Shown: positions 44,505 to 53,031 of the stretch, piece by piece
Numbering within the stretch: the stretch's first letter is position 1
Layout: each line of letters opens with the position of its first letter
Source of the DNA: Thiohalocapsa sp.
Lineage (GTDB): Bacteria; Pseudomonadota; Gammaproteobacteria; Chromatiales; Chromatiaceae
Direction: 5' to 3'
Length of the DNA stretch: 64,000 nt
Assembly (NCBI GenBank): GCA_021736785.1
Contig: JAIPFF010000027.1
Coordinates: 1-64,000, forward strand
Translations under genes and position numbers: made by a program
The notes under the pieces: model-generated
The model's input: only the letters and a program-made list of their open reading frames with translations
What the model was told of the DNA's origin: nothing
Database searches by the model: none

Positions 44505-44789
44505 GCTCTCCTGACTCGTCCCCAGCCGAAGCGGCGGCCGGTCGGCGTCGGGATCCCGCTGGAACTGGTTCCCGATCGGAACATGTTCATCGCCCACGCG
44601 CATCACCCTGCCATAGGTAACTTACTGCACGCCCATGCCAGTAGCCGGCGTTCGCTTGGCCCCGGCTCCTGCGTCGAGGAGCTGGAAGCGCGCTTACAGC
44701 GTCCCCTCAAGCGGCAAAAGCCAGGACCGAAGCCGCGCCGGCGCGACCTCGGCAACGCAGGCCTCCTCATCAAACCCGGTCGGAATTGA
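44505..44789 (+). pseudogene. Decayed RAYT transposase copy (3' part)
   Basis: Aligns with codons about 150-234 of the intact transposase at 40867. Identity is high from CATAGGTAACTTACTGCACG onward, through AAGCCAGGACCGAAGCCGCG to ATCAAACCCGGTCGGAATTGA, the same last codons and stop. Upstream of about 44575 the match fades. The HUH and Tyr parts are missing, so it cannot be active. It is followed by two copies of a GGAATTGAGTMAACTGTCCC motif at 44782 and 44826. Confidence 0.85.
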
Positions 44790-44852
44790 GTCAACTGTCC
44801 CCGTGATAGCACCGAGATAGCCTCAGGAATTGAGTAAACTGTCCCTGAAATA

Positions 44853-44970
44853 GAGGCGTTCGGCGCGGCCTGTCGTTGATGGTCGTCTCTGCGGTCGGCA
44901 TCGCGGGGACCCGGGGCCTCGGCCGAGCGACCGCGCCCTAAAACGTGATTCCCGTCCCGTAGCGCTCAAC
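44853..44970. repeat. 118-bp direct repeat, right copy
   Basis: Second copy of the repeat at 40432-40549, with two substitutions. Together the copies bracket about 4.3 kb containing the RAYT gene, the copper receptor and the RAYT remnant. It ends 66 bases before the cold-shock/DUF1294 start codon. Confidence 0.95.
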
Positions 44971-45036
44971 CCATCGTGTCGCCCCCGCCTTCTGTTTGGC
45001 AAAATCCAGAGCACCGATCTGGCCAAGGAGCAGGGT

Positions 45037-45822
45037 ATGGGTATTCAAATCGACCGCGGCGCGCTGCGCGAAGGCAGGCTCGTCCGTTGGGAACCGCAAA
45101 AAGGCTTCGGCTTCATCAGACCTCAGGACGGGGGTAAGGACATTTTCGTTCACGTCAGTGCCTTGCCCGGCGGACGCCCGCTCGACATTGGCACCGACGT
45201 GGTCTTCAGCGTGACCCGCGATCCCAAAGGACGCGGCGACCGCGCGTTGAGGGCCGTGCCCTCGACCGCCGGAAACCCCGGCCATGCGCACGACGGCGTG
45301 GTCGAGCATCGGTTGGAGCCTCCGCCTCGGGATGCTCGCCGGGACCGGTCCGGGCCTCGGCCTCAACGGCAACGCGCCCGGAGTCGTGCAGCGGCAAGCG
45401 CCAAACGACGCCGTGACCAGGCCTTGCGCGCGGTCCCGGTCAACGCTCAGAGCCTCTTGGTCGGGCTTCTCGCGCTGTTCTGTCTCACCGGCGCCGTCAT
45501 GATGGTTCCGACCACCCCGATCCCTTTGCTCGCTTATCCGCTGGTGAGTCTGATCACCTTTTTCGCCTACGGACGCGACAAGCTCAGCGCGATCAAAAAA
45601 ACCTGGAGGACGCCCGAGAGCTCGCTGCACTTGCTGGAGGCGTTGGGCGGATGGCCGGGTGCCTATGTCGCGCAGCAGATGATGCGCCACAAGACCGTCA
45701 AGACCAGCTACCAGGTCAGCTATTGGCTGATCGTCGGTCTCCACGTGGGATTTTGGGCGGCTTGGGTGTTCGCTCCCGAACTGCTGGTCGATGTACTCGG
45801 GCCCGGCGCGGGGATTTATTGA
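45037..45822 (+). CDS. Cold-shock domain-DUF1294 fusion membrane protein
   Basis: A 261-residue fusion. Residues 1-75 form a cold-shock nucleic-acid-binding domain with RNP1-like KGFGFIRP and RNP2-like DIFVHVSAL. A basic Pro/Arg-rich linker follows (about 76-135). The C-terminal DUF1294 domain has three to four membrane segments and the signature YGRDKLSAIKKTWRTPESSLHLLEALGGWPGAYVAQQ. AAGGAG lies six bases before the ATG. The architecture is widespread; it may tether RNA binding to the membrane, but the role is unknown. Confidence 0.9.
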   Translation: MGIQIDRGALREGRLVRWEPQKGFGFIRPQDGGKDIFVHVSALPGGRPLDIGTDVVFSVTRDPKGRGDRALRAVPSTAGNPGHAHDGVVEHRLEPPPRDARRDRSGPRPQRQRARSRAAASAKRRRDQALRAVPVNAQSLLVGLLALFCLTGAVMMVPTTPIPLLAYPLVSLITFFAYGRDKLSAIKKTWRTPESSLHLLEALGGWPGAYVAQQMMRHKTVKTSYQVSYWLIVGLHVGFWAAWVFAPELLVDVLGPGAGIY

Positions 45823-46028
45823 TCGCGCTCGGGGCCTCGGGATTTCTTCGCAGCGAATCGGTGCGGATCCCGCGGGAAACCCGGCACGGAACGCCGGTCG
45901 CGGTGACGCGGATTGCAGACCGTGCCGCACATGCCCGCACAACCCCGGTACGGCTTGAATCCCGCCGCGGCCGGCGTCAACTTTCTTCAGATATCCATAT
46001 GACGCCAACGCCGCAACCAGGAAATGCC

Positions 46029-46259
46029 ATGAGTAATGCAAACATGACCCCGGGCCCCAAGCAGTGCGCCCGCTGCGGTACGACTTTTATCTGCAAGGTC
46101 GACGACTTGCCCCACTGTCAGTGCGTCGGCGTCAATATGTCGCCGCAGGTGCTTTCCCAGCTCGAAGACGCCTACAGCGACTGCCTGTGCTCGCGCTGTT
46201 TGAAGGAGCTGTCCGGCAAGGAACGTGCGCCGGATGAGCTGCTGGAGGCCCGCGCCTGA
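46029..46259 (+). CDS. Cysteine-rich CWC family small protein
   Basis: A 76-residue protein with eight cysteines in the pattern CARC, C, CQC, CLCSRC (residues about 13-57), as in the cysteine-rich CWC family, which probably binds zinc. AGGA stands just before the ATG. Function is not known. The open frame extends upstream but lacks protein character there. Confidence 0.8.
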   Translation: MSNANMTPGPKQCARCGTTFICKVDDLPHCQCVGVNMSPQVLSQLEDAYSDCLCSRCLKELSGKERAPDELLEARA

Positions 46260-46444
46260 GCCGGCGCGGGCAAGCTGTATCACGGTTTCGCGGGCGGGAG
46301 CGCGACCTGCCGCCGCGCGGCCGACCGCTGTAACCGCAACTTTGCGCTGCCGTCGGGGCTTGGCGAGATAAGCCCGGCCCGCGGGTAGCCGGGGCGCCTT
46401 TCTCGCCGGACGCCGGCCGAGACGGCCGGTCGGCCGGCGTGTCC

Positions 46445-46894
46445 TCAGGCCGCGTAGCGCTGCTTCATCTCCCGCGCCTCGCGGGCCTCGTCGGCGCTAT
46501 AGGCCTTGCCCGACCAAAGCATGTCGTAGGCAAGTTCCTCGTTGCCGTTCTCGCAGAGTTCCAGGACCTGCCGGAACAGGGGTTGGAAGGTCTCGCTGCG
46601 GTGCGAAGCCTCGTGGTCTTCCAACGAGCTCCAGAAGGTCACGATCAGCGCCTCGCGGCCCTGCAGATCCGTCTCCACCGGCTGTCCGACAGTGGAGCCT
46701 TCGTTCGAGATCTCGCCGCTGTTGAGCGCGACGAATCCGCCCGCGAAGCCCGTGTCGGAATGGTAAGTCTTGACGTTCTCGCAGAGCAGCGCCACGCGCT
46801 CCTCCAAATCGTCGACGGTGAACTCGGGCTTCAGGATCACACGGTTGACGGTCACGATGCCGTTGTGCGGAAAGTTCGGAATCAATCCGGTCAT
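46445..46894 (-). CDS. ABM-like dimeric alpha/beta-barrel protein
   Basis: A 149-residue soluble protein. The segment IVTVNRVILKPEFTVDDLEERVALL followed by EALIVTFWSSLEDHEASHRSETFQPLF resembles the antibiotic-biosynthesis-monooxygenase/dimeric barrel fold, where such strands and the 'W.S.E.HE.....' stretch occur. No catalytic residue can be named, and a stress-related or unknown role is equally possible. AGGAGC precedes the ATG at seven to eight bases. Confidence 0.6.
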   Translation of the reverse strand: MTGLIPNFPHNGIVTVNRVILKPEFTVDDLEERVALLCENVKTYHSDTGFAGGFVALNSGEISNEGSTVGQPVETDLQGREALIVTFWSSLEDHEASHRSETFQPLFRQVLELCENGNEELAYDMLWSGKAYSADEAREAREMKQRYAA

Positions 46895-47025
46895 GGTGTT
46901 GCTCCTATATCAGCATTTCAGCATATTCTGACTGTTTGACTAGGATATTGTTCCGCCCCGCGCGTTCACAACCCCGGATAGAGCACCTCTTTTGCCGCCT
47001 CGCCGAGCCGGTTTGTCTCATTTTT

Positions 47026-47300
47026 GGGAGTCCGGGCTTCAGCACGGACGTCTTCCCGCAACGGCATCGAACGGAACGCGGCAAGCCACGTACTCCCGGG
47101 TTATTGGGAGTCCGGGCTTCAGCACGGACGTCTTCCCGCAACGGCATCGAACGGAACGCGGCAAGCCACGTACTCCCGGGTTGTCGGGAGTCCGGGCTTC
47201 AGCACGGACGTCTCCCTGCAACGGCATCGAACGGAACGCGGCAAGCCACGTACTCCCGGGTTGTCGGGAGTCCGGGCTTCAGCACGGACGTCTCCCCGCG
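47026..47300. repeat. 80-bp tandem repeat, three full copies plus a partial
   Basis: Units begin GGGAGTCCGGGCTTCAGCAC at 47026, 47106, 47186 and 47266 and are nearly identical; the fourth diverges after about 35 bases. Each junction contains ACTCCCG-6-CGGGAGT, a perfect 7-bp stem, and each unit GTCCG-10-CGGAC. The 80-base period is not a multiple of three, so all frames stay open by chance and the array is not coding. The rest of 46895-47419 shows nothing else. Confidence 0.95.
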
Positions 47301-47419
47301 CCCGCACCGATCCGTCCGCGACGGTCAGTGGCTTGCCTTGTATCGCGGCAAGGTACGGGCGCCGCCGGACGCCGCCGAAAAGCGCGATGCCCGAGACGCT
47401 CGAGCCAACCGTTCGCCGG

Positions 47420-48208
47420 CTACATGTCCCGCGCGCGCACCCAGATCAGCGCACCTTGCTCGACCGGCACGTCTTCGCCGTCCGGGTTCTTCATCGGCTC
47501 GTCGCCCTCGAGCAACGCGGCGAACCCCCACCACCCGGCGCGGGGCATCGCGTAGGCGAAGGTGCCGTTGGCGTCGGCCTTGATGACTTGCGTGACAAAG
47601 GGGCCGGCCGGCGGCTCGACGGAGCCATCGTTGCGCCACTCCACTTCGACCTCGGCGAAGGGCACGGGCTTACCGCCGTTTCTGACGACGCCGCGGAAAA
47701 GGTTGCCCGTCCAAAGCCCGTAGGGACGCACCAGCGGCTCGATCTCGACCGGGAAGCCGACGGGCGTCTCCCAGCCTTCTTCGGCGCCATAGGCATCGAC
47801 GACGGTTTTGGTGTAGTGCACGATCATCACGCCCTCCGCCGGCTCCCAATAGGGCGCAGGCTCGATGTAGAAGACGTAGTCGCCGGGCTTTCCGATATCG
47901 TGGGCGGCGGTGTAGGCCGCCTTGCCGTCGACTTCGGCCGCTTTCAGCGCGTCGGACAGATCGGTCTTTCCATCGGGCCCGATCACGCCGAACTGCGCCG
48001 GCCGGTCCATGGCCATCGCCGGCCCCTGCTCCATCGGATGCGTAAATGTCAGCTCGAGCTCGACGGTTTTTCCCGTCTGCGCGTCGACGATCTCCGTCGA
48101 CGGAATCAGCTCCTGAAAATGGGCCAAAGCACCCGCGGGAAGCGCCAGCAAGACGATCAGCGCCGCAGCGGGCAGTTTGCAACGCGCGGTCACAGCCTTC
48201 GTCGACAT
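47420..48208 (-). CDS. Periplasmic DUF4198 (NikM-like) protein
   Basis: A 262-residue exported protein with signal peptide MSTKAVTARCKLPAAALIVLLALPAGALA, cleaved before HFQELIPS. DUF4198 proteins begin the mature chain with His (HxxxLIPS), a likely metal ligand, and are linked to Ni/Co uptake. Two beta-sandwich parts are visible, including the LFRGVVRNGGKPVPFAEVEVEW segment. GGAGGA lies before the ATG. No ECF transporter genes are adjacent, so a nickel role is not shown. Confidence 0.82.
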   Translation of the reverse strand: MSTKAVTARCKLPAAALIVLLALPAGALAHFQELIPSTEIVDAQTGKTVELELTFTHPMEQGPAMAMDRPAQFGVIGPDGKTDLSDALKAAEVDGKAAYTAAHDIGKPGDYVFYIEPAPYWEPAEGVMIVHYTKTVVDAYGAEEGWETPVGFPVEIEPLVRPYGLWTGNLFRGVVRNGGKPVPFAEVEVEWRNDGSVEPPAGPFVTQVIKADANGTFAYAMPRAGWWGFAALLEGDEPMKNPDGEDVPVEQGALIWVRARDM

Positions 48209-48409
48209 CGAAATCCTCCACTTTGCTTGCAGCGGGAAAACCCGCACGTGAATGCCGATATACTCGGGGCGCTGTTTATCGGCGCTCTTGGAAACGGATG
48301 GCGCGAGCGCGCGCTAGCTCGCTCGCGGCGCCTTGCGGCCGGGGCAGTCCGGGGGGCGGTTGCCATGGGCGCCCGCTTCGGCGTCCTCGCCAAGTTGGTT
48401 GCCGGGCCC

Positions 48410-49570
48410 TCAAAACTCCGCCGTCGCCCGCAACCCGAAGATCCAGCCTTCCGGATCCTCCTGCGCGGGATCGGCATCGATCAGTGCGTCGCTCATGTAT
48501 TGCAGGTCAGCGGTCAGCGCAAAGAAATCGTTGACTTGAGTCCGGTAGTAGGCTTCGAAGACATTCGAGCGGCGCACGTCGGTGTTGCCGCCTTCGAGGT
48601 AGGCGTAACCCACACCGATGTTGTCGGTCTCGCGGCCCCAAGCTGCGCCGATCAAGCTCACGCCGCCCGAGTAGAGCGCCTCGTAGTCGACGGCCGCATC
48701 GTCGTTCCGCCAGGCCAAACGCAGGAAGACGCCCACGGTGTCCCCGAGCGCTTGGTCGAACGACAATCCATAGCCCAGGCGCGCCTGCGTCTCGAAGCCC
48801 TCCGGATCGAGGAAGTCCGCGCTCGCACCGGCGGCGATGACGCGGTAGTTGCCGGGGCCAAGCGCGAGCTCAGGGTGCCAGCCCGCCTGAACACCCCAGA
48901 AGTTGTAGTTGTTGCCGTCGTCGTTCTCGCCGACGTTCATGCCGACGCCGGTCAGCGAGACGTCGCCGAGGGTCGCCTCCAGTGCCACTCCGGCGTCATA
49001 GGACGGCAACCCGTAGCTGCCCGAGTTGACGAACACCTCGTTCATGAACTGCGTGTATTCGTCGTTCGCGTAAGCATTGCCGTCGAGATAGTCAGTGGTA
49101 TCGAGAATGCCGAGCGACGCGCCTAGACTCGCCTCTTCGCCGAGCGCGAAGGTGTGCCGGTACCAGGCGGCGAGCAGGTAGTCGCGCCCGCGCCCGTTGA
49201 TATCCTCCAGATCGTCTTCCAGGTCCGCGGCCCAGGGCGCCAGTCGAAACGGCGACACGGGATTGAGCCCGTTATCCACGGCGTAGCCGAGCCTCAGGAA
49301 GAACTCGTCACGCTCGGACGCAAGCAGGCTTGCCGCGATCTGAATCGGCATCGCACCGCGGCAGGTATTATCGAACGCACCGGGTATAGCGTCGGAGAAG
49401 TCCTCGGCCGGTAACCGCGCCGAGACATCCGTGCACTGCCCGGCGGCCGCGACAACGCCGCTCAGCGAAAATCGGTCAGTGATGTCGTAAGCCTTGGCGG
49501 AAACCGGTATCAGGGCGAGTACCGGCAACACTCGCAGCACCGGCGACAGGTCAGATAACTGCTTCATCAT
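48410..49570 (-). CDS. oprB: Carbohydrate-selective outer-membrane porin (OprB family)
   Basis: A 386-residue beta-barrel porin with signal peptide (MMKQLSDLSPVLRVLPVLALIPVSAKA). It ends in a typical C-terminal strand (WIFGLRATAEF). The barrel region FWGVQAGWHPELALGPGNYRV and the FEAYYRTQVNDFFALTADLQYM segment match OprB porins. It lies upstream of and divergent from a PQQ sugar dehydrogenase across a strong palindromic site, suggesting sugar uptake and oxidation under one control. The start may be either of two adjacent ATG codons; a GGGGGGAG precedes them. Confidence 0.85.
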   Translation of the reverse strand: MMKQLSDLSPVLRVLPVLALIPVSAKAYDITDRFSLSGVVAAAGQCTDVSARLPAEDFSDAIPGAFDNTCRGAMPIQIAASLLASERDEFFLRLGYAVDNGLNPVSPFRLAPWAADLEDDLEDINGRGRDYLLAAWYRHTFALGEEASLGASLGILDTTDYLDGNAYANDEYTQFMNEVFVNSGSYGLPSYDAGVALEATLGDVSLTGVGMNVGENDDGNNYNFWGVQAGWHPELALGPGNYRVIAAGASADFLDPEGFETQARLGYGLSFDQALGDTVGVFLRLAWRNDDAAVDYEALYSGGVSLIGAAWGRETDNIGVGYAYLEGGNTDVRRSNVFEAYYRTQVNDFFALTADLQYMSDALIDADPAQEDPEGWIFGLRATAEF

Positions 49571-49693
49571 ACGATCGCACTCCCCCCAAGGGTAATCGGT
49601 CGTGTTTTTGGTTCTTGATGAGCCCCGTGGACTTACGGAGTGGTTCGGACCCATTCCGGGCGATGCGGCGCCGACGCGCCGGCAGCAACCCGC

Positions 49694-49745
49694 CGCATAC
49701 ACCTGGCGAGCGTATGCGAGATGATAAATTTATCACACCGCATAC
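49694..49745. promoter_or_regulatory. Compound palindromic operator between oprB and the sugar dehydrogenase
   Basis: The core TGATAAATTTATCA (49722-49735) is a perfect 14-bp palindrome. It is flanked symmetrically by GTATGCG at 49712-49718 and its complement CGCATAC at 49739-49745, giving a 34-bp dyad. A further CGCATAC lies at 49694-49700. The site is unusually AT-rich at the centre. I infer a dimeric or tetrameric regulator site controlling one or both divergent genes. The rest of 49571-49998 shows no gene. Confidence 0.7.
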
Positions 49746-49998
49746 TGTCAAGACACAGACTGTCGATTCCACCGCTCGGATCTCCGAGCGCGCGCCGCTG
49801 CCCCATCTTGCGGCACTCGGCCCTTTCGCGGCCCTTGACTTGTGGGCTGCCGGACGCAAGACGGACGATACCGGCGACGGCCTTATACCGTTCGTGCGGC
49901 CAGCCGCCGGATACTTATAACGCACGCCCCGTCCCGTGCCACCCTGTATCGCAAACTGCCGACTCGCGAGCCTTGAATTGCAAGCAAAGGAGCCCAGC

Positions 49999-51207
49999 AT
50001 GAGCCCGCTTAGCGTCAACAAGCCCATGATCTCCGACCGACCGTTCCCGGCACCGATGCCCGTCGCCGCGGCACTGATACTGGCAATGGCATTGGCGGGC
50101 TGCTCCAAGCCCGCGGGCTCCGTCGAACCCACCGGCGACGTGCCCGAGCTCGGCGGCTGGCGTACCGAGGTGGTTGCCGGCGGCTTGGCACATCCCTGGG
50201 CCATCGCCTGGCTTCCGGACGGCTCGGCGCTGATCACGGAGCGGGCGGGCCGGCTGCGAGTGCTGCGCGACGGAAAGATCGACCCGAAGCCAATCGACGG
50301 CCTACCGCAGATCTGCGGCAATTGCGGCCAAGGCGGCCTGCTCGACGTCTCGCTGCATCCCGACTTCGCCGGCAACCGGTTCGTCTACCTGACCTATGCC
50401 GCCGGCGATAAGGACGCGAACCGCACGACGCTTGCCCGCGGGCGGCTCGCGGACGGGCGGCTGAAGGATGTGGAGGTCATTTTCGAGAACGCCGACAGCA
50501 AAAGCGGAACCCAGCACTTCGGCTCGCGGCTGGTCTGGCTACCGGACGGCACGCTCCTGATGAGTATCGGCGACGGCGGCAACCCGCCCATCTCCTTCGA
50601 CGGCGATGTCATCCGCAAGCAAGCGCAAAATCTCGGCACCCATTTCGGCAGCGTCGTGCGGCTGCGCGACGACGGCAGCGTGCCGCCGGACAACCCCTTC
50701 GTCGGCAAGCCCGGCGCCAAGCCCGAGATTTACAGCTACGGCCACCGCAACATCCAGGGCATGGTCTACGATGCAGGCCGTGATCTGATCTGGGCCAACG
50801 AGCACGGCTCGCGCGGCGGCGACGAACTGAACGTGATCGAGCCCGGCCGGAACTACGGCTGGCCCGAAGTCACCTACAGCATGGAGTACTGGGGGCCGGC
50901 GATCTCGGATAAGTCGTCCGCGCCGGGCGTGGTCGAGCCGAAAGTGGTCTGGACACCGTCGAAGGCACCGAGCGGACTGACCGTCTACACCGGCGAGCGC
51001 TTTCCCGACTGGCAAGGCGATCTGCTCAGCGGCGCGCTGAAGTTCGAAGAGGTGCGCCGAATCGATCTGAAGGGCAACGAGATCATCGACGAGGAAAAGC
51101 TCGAAATCGGCCAGCGCGTGCGCGACGTGCGCATGGGCCCGGACGGCGAGCTATATGTGCTGACGGACGAAAATCCGGGGCAGTTACTGCGCATCGTGCC
51201 GCAATAA
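49999..51207 (+). CDS. PQQ-dependent aldose sugar dehydrogenase, lipoprotein
   Basis: A 402-residue periplasmic enzyme of the soluble-GDH/YliI (Asd) family that oxidises aldoses with PQQ. It has a lipobox (LALAG-like LAMALAGCSK), six-bladed propeller motifs (LAHPWAIAWLPDGSALITERAGRLRV; GGLLDVSLHPDFAGNRFVYLTYA), the PQQ-site His in SGTQHFGSRLVWLPDGTLLMSIGDGG, and YSYGHRNIQG. AAAGGAG precedes the ATG at a good distance. PQQ synthesis genes are not in the window. Confidence 0.9.
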   Translation: MSPLSVNKPMISDRPFPAPMPVAAALILAMALAGCSKPAGSVEPTGDVPELGGWRTEVVAGGLAHPWAIAWLPDGSALITERAGRLRVLRDGKIDPKPIDGLPQICGNCGQGGLLDVSLHPDFAGNRFVYLTYAAGDKDANRTTLARGRLADGRLKDVEVIFENADSKSGTQHFGSRLVWLPDGTLLMSIGDGGNPPISFDGDVIRKQAQNLGTHFGSVVRLRDDGSVPPDNPFVGKPGAKPEIYSYGHRNIQGMVYDAGRDLIWANEHGSRGGDELNVIEPGRNYGWPEVTYSMEYWGPAISDKSSAPGVVEPKVVWTPSKAPSGLTVYTGERFPDWQGDLLSGALKFEEVRRIDLKGNEIIDEEKLEIGQRVRDVRMGPDGELYVLTDENPGQLLRIVPQ

Positions 51208-51366
51208 GGCGCAGCCTCCGAGCGCCTAAGCAGCCGGCCGAAGGCATTTTTTGGCCGATTTCGGAGCTGGCGCACAAAAGTCCGCCGGGTTGCGGCATAC
51301 GCTGGGCAGAGGTTCCGTTCTTCGCGACGGATACCTCGAATCCAACGTATTCCGGGGAATCCCACG

Positions 51367-51657
51367 ATGAATGCCAAGACGGCAACGCTTGCGGCCCTCG
51401 CCTTCTGCGCCGGCACCTACGCCCACGCCGGCATCTACAAATGCGTGCAGCCGGACGGTATCATCGAATACTCAGGTCTCCCGTGCGGACCGAACGAGAC
51501 GCGCGACTACGTCACCGGCGACACCTTCTCCGTGACGACGCGTAGCCCGGCAGCCAGCAAAGAAGCGCTCCGCGCACCGATGAGCGACCGCGAGATCAGA
51601 CGCCAACAGCAGATGGCGGCCGAGTCGGCACAAACCGAGACCGGCGCAGCGCAATAG
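51367..51657 (+). CDS. Small secreted DUF4124-domain protein
   Basis: A 96-residue protein with a signal peptide (MNAKTATLAALAFCAGTYAHA) and then the DUF4124 motif GIYKCVQPDGIIEYSGLPCGPN, which carries a likely disulfide pair. Such proteins are common in gammaproteobacterial periplasms; function is unknown. The C-terminal third is Gln/Ala-rich. Confidence 0.85.
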   Translation: MNAKTATLAALAFCAGTYAHAGIYKCVQPDGIIEYSGLPCGPNETRDYVTGDTFSVTTRSPAASKEALRAPMSDREIRRQQQMAAESAQTETGAAQ

Positions 51658-51706
51658 GGGACGTGTCGGAGGAGCGACCGGGCGACGGACGAAACGAAAA
51701 CGTGAG

Positions 51707-52231
51707 CTAGATGACCGCGGCGCTGCCGCCGTTTTGGTGAATGAACGCGGCGAGCGCTTTGTCCTCTCGCAGTGCGTGTCGGGAAAGCCAACGCTTGAGC
51801 GCCGCGAGCGCCTGCATGGCCAAGCCCTTGCGGCAGCCGCGCTGCATTTGCCTCAGCATGTCCGCGTACTCCCCCAGCAGCTGATCGTGCTGGGCGCGAT
51901 GCTCCTCGAGTGCCGGATAGTCCATCGCCCGCATCAACTGCTCTTCGCAGTGGCACTGCCGGCGCAGCCGCACGCCGATCGCCTCCAGCGCCTCCAACAA
52001 CCGCGCCTCGGCATGGACGCCGTCGGCACAGGCGGCGCAGCGTCCCAGGTCGAACGCCGCCCGGTTCAGCTCGGCGGCCAAGGCCCGGTGGTTATGATCG
52101 ATGAAATCCATCCCGAGCGCCCAATCGGCGCCTGCGTCGACCGACTGTGTAGCGCCGGAAGTACAGGTGGAGCGAGCAGGCGTCTGGGCCGTGCCGGCGC
52201 GGTATGTCGGTAGCGTCTCTGCAGCGTACAT
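51707..52231 (-). CDS. Bacteriohemerythrin-like protein with altered ligand pattern
   Basis: A 174-residue protein with a hemerythrin domain, which normally binds O2 at a di-iron site. Ligand-like positions are H48 (FIDHNHRAL), E96-E97 (EEQLMRAMDYP), H111 and H115 (EEHRAQHDQLL), H152 and D157 (WLSRHALREDKAL). In the canonical HFxxEE motif the His should be at residue 92; here it is Gln, and a His is at 94 inside CHC. Two more Cys occur in RCAACADG. The start ATG at 52231 has a weak ribosome site. Confidence 0.8.
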   Translation of the reverse strand: MYAAETLPTYRAGTAQTPARSTCTSGATQSVDAGADWALGMDFIDHNHRALAAELNRAAFDLGRCAACADGVHAEARLLEALEAIGVRLRRQCHCEEQLMRAMDYPALEEHRAQHDQLLGEYADMLRQMQRGCRKGLAMQALAALKRWLSRHALREDKALAAFIHQNGGSAAVI

Positions 52232-53031
52232 GCTTATAGGTCGTTGCTGTCTGCCGCGGCCCGCCCGGATGCGATCGATATCGAATCGATGGGGCTGCCG
52301 TGTACGGCGATTCCAAAAAATGCGACAGACGTCTCGAAGACCCCTGCCGCCCGTTGTCCCTTGTGCGCGCCGTATGCCGACAATCCCGACAGGCAACGGC
52401 TGGCCGGTGCGGCGACGGCACCGGATCAATATGCGTATTTACCCCTAGACGACTTACTATACTCCTGTATAAGCGTTCAGGGAATTGAGAGAGCATAGTC
52501 CCTTCCCATCGATGATGCATGAACAAACGCGCCATCATGCATGGGGAAAGCACCCATTTCGACCCCGATGCCGTGCCGAGCAGCCGGAACCCGCCGAGGC
52601 GCGCACCGTGGTGCACAGGCCGGCAGCTACCGCGGCGGCGCGGGCAAGGGGGCCGGGTTGGCTCGGCGGCACCGAAAGCGGCCGCGGAACGCTCCGGCCC
52701 CATCGCACCCGAATCCCGCACTCGCCGGCGCTCCTTGTCTCCGGGCCGCACTCGAAGCCTAGGAACATTTCGTGTTGAAGATCGTGACGCATGCCGCGCT
52801 ATCAACTTGTTTCAAAGGGCTGCCGAGCCGACGTGCAGGTATATCGGACACGTGGGCGGACGCCCGCACCGCATCGGCCACGCGCACGAACTGCGTACTG
52901 GCGCACAGTCGCGGGCGCCCGGACCGGCCAGACTAACAATTACGCAGAGGGAACCAGCGTTGCTTAGGGGATAGGTGGCACATCGAACGGCGGTCCCAGC
53001 GTCCGTTCGCTGAAAGGTCCGGAAGACCTCG
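52232..53031. other. Long intergenic region upstream of the sRNA-like terminator
   Basis: About 800 bases without a supported gene. The part 52450-52540 is AT-richer, with TATACT at 52460-52466 and nearby TATAAG that could be promoters, and two close copies of ATSATGCATG (52512 and 52536). Frames crossing it are Arg/Pro-rich shadows. Confidence 0.35.

Noticed and set aside
44938-46041. A 367-codon minus-strand frame ending VERYGTGITF
   Set aside because: Most of it is antisense to the cold-shock/DUF1294 gene; only its last ten codons, inside the 118-bp repeat, look protein-like.
47026-47300. CRISPR array or repeat protein
   Set aside because: Repeats abut with no unique spacers, and the 80-base period breaks any reading frame.
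46936-47583. Several overlapping open frames through the 80-bp repeat, one extending to 49126
   Set aside because: All frames are open because the repeat has few stop codons; they run antisense to DUF4198 and oprB.
48250-48270. GCCGATATACTCG shared with RAYT copies
   Set aside because: Only 13 bases match and nothing around them does, so it is not a third transposase remnant.
52519-52974. 151-codon frame upstream of the terminator
   Set aside because: Arg/Pro-rich, no ribosome site and no family; typical of a GC-rich intergenic region.
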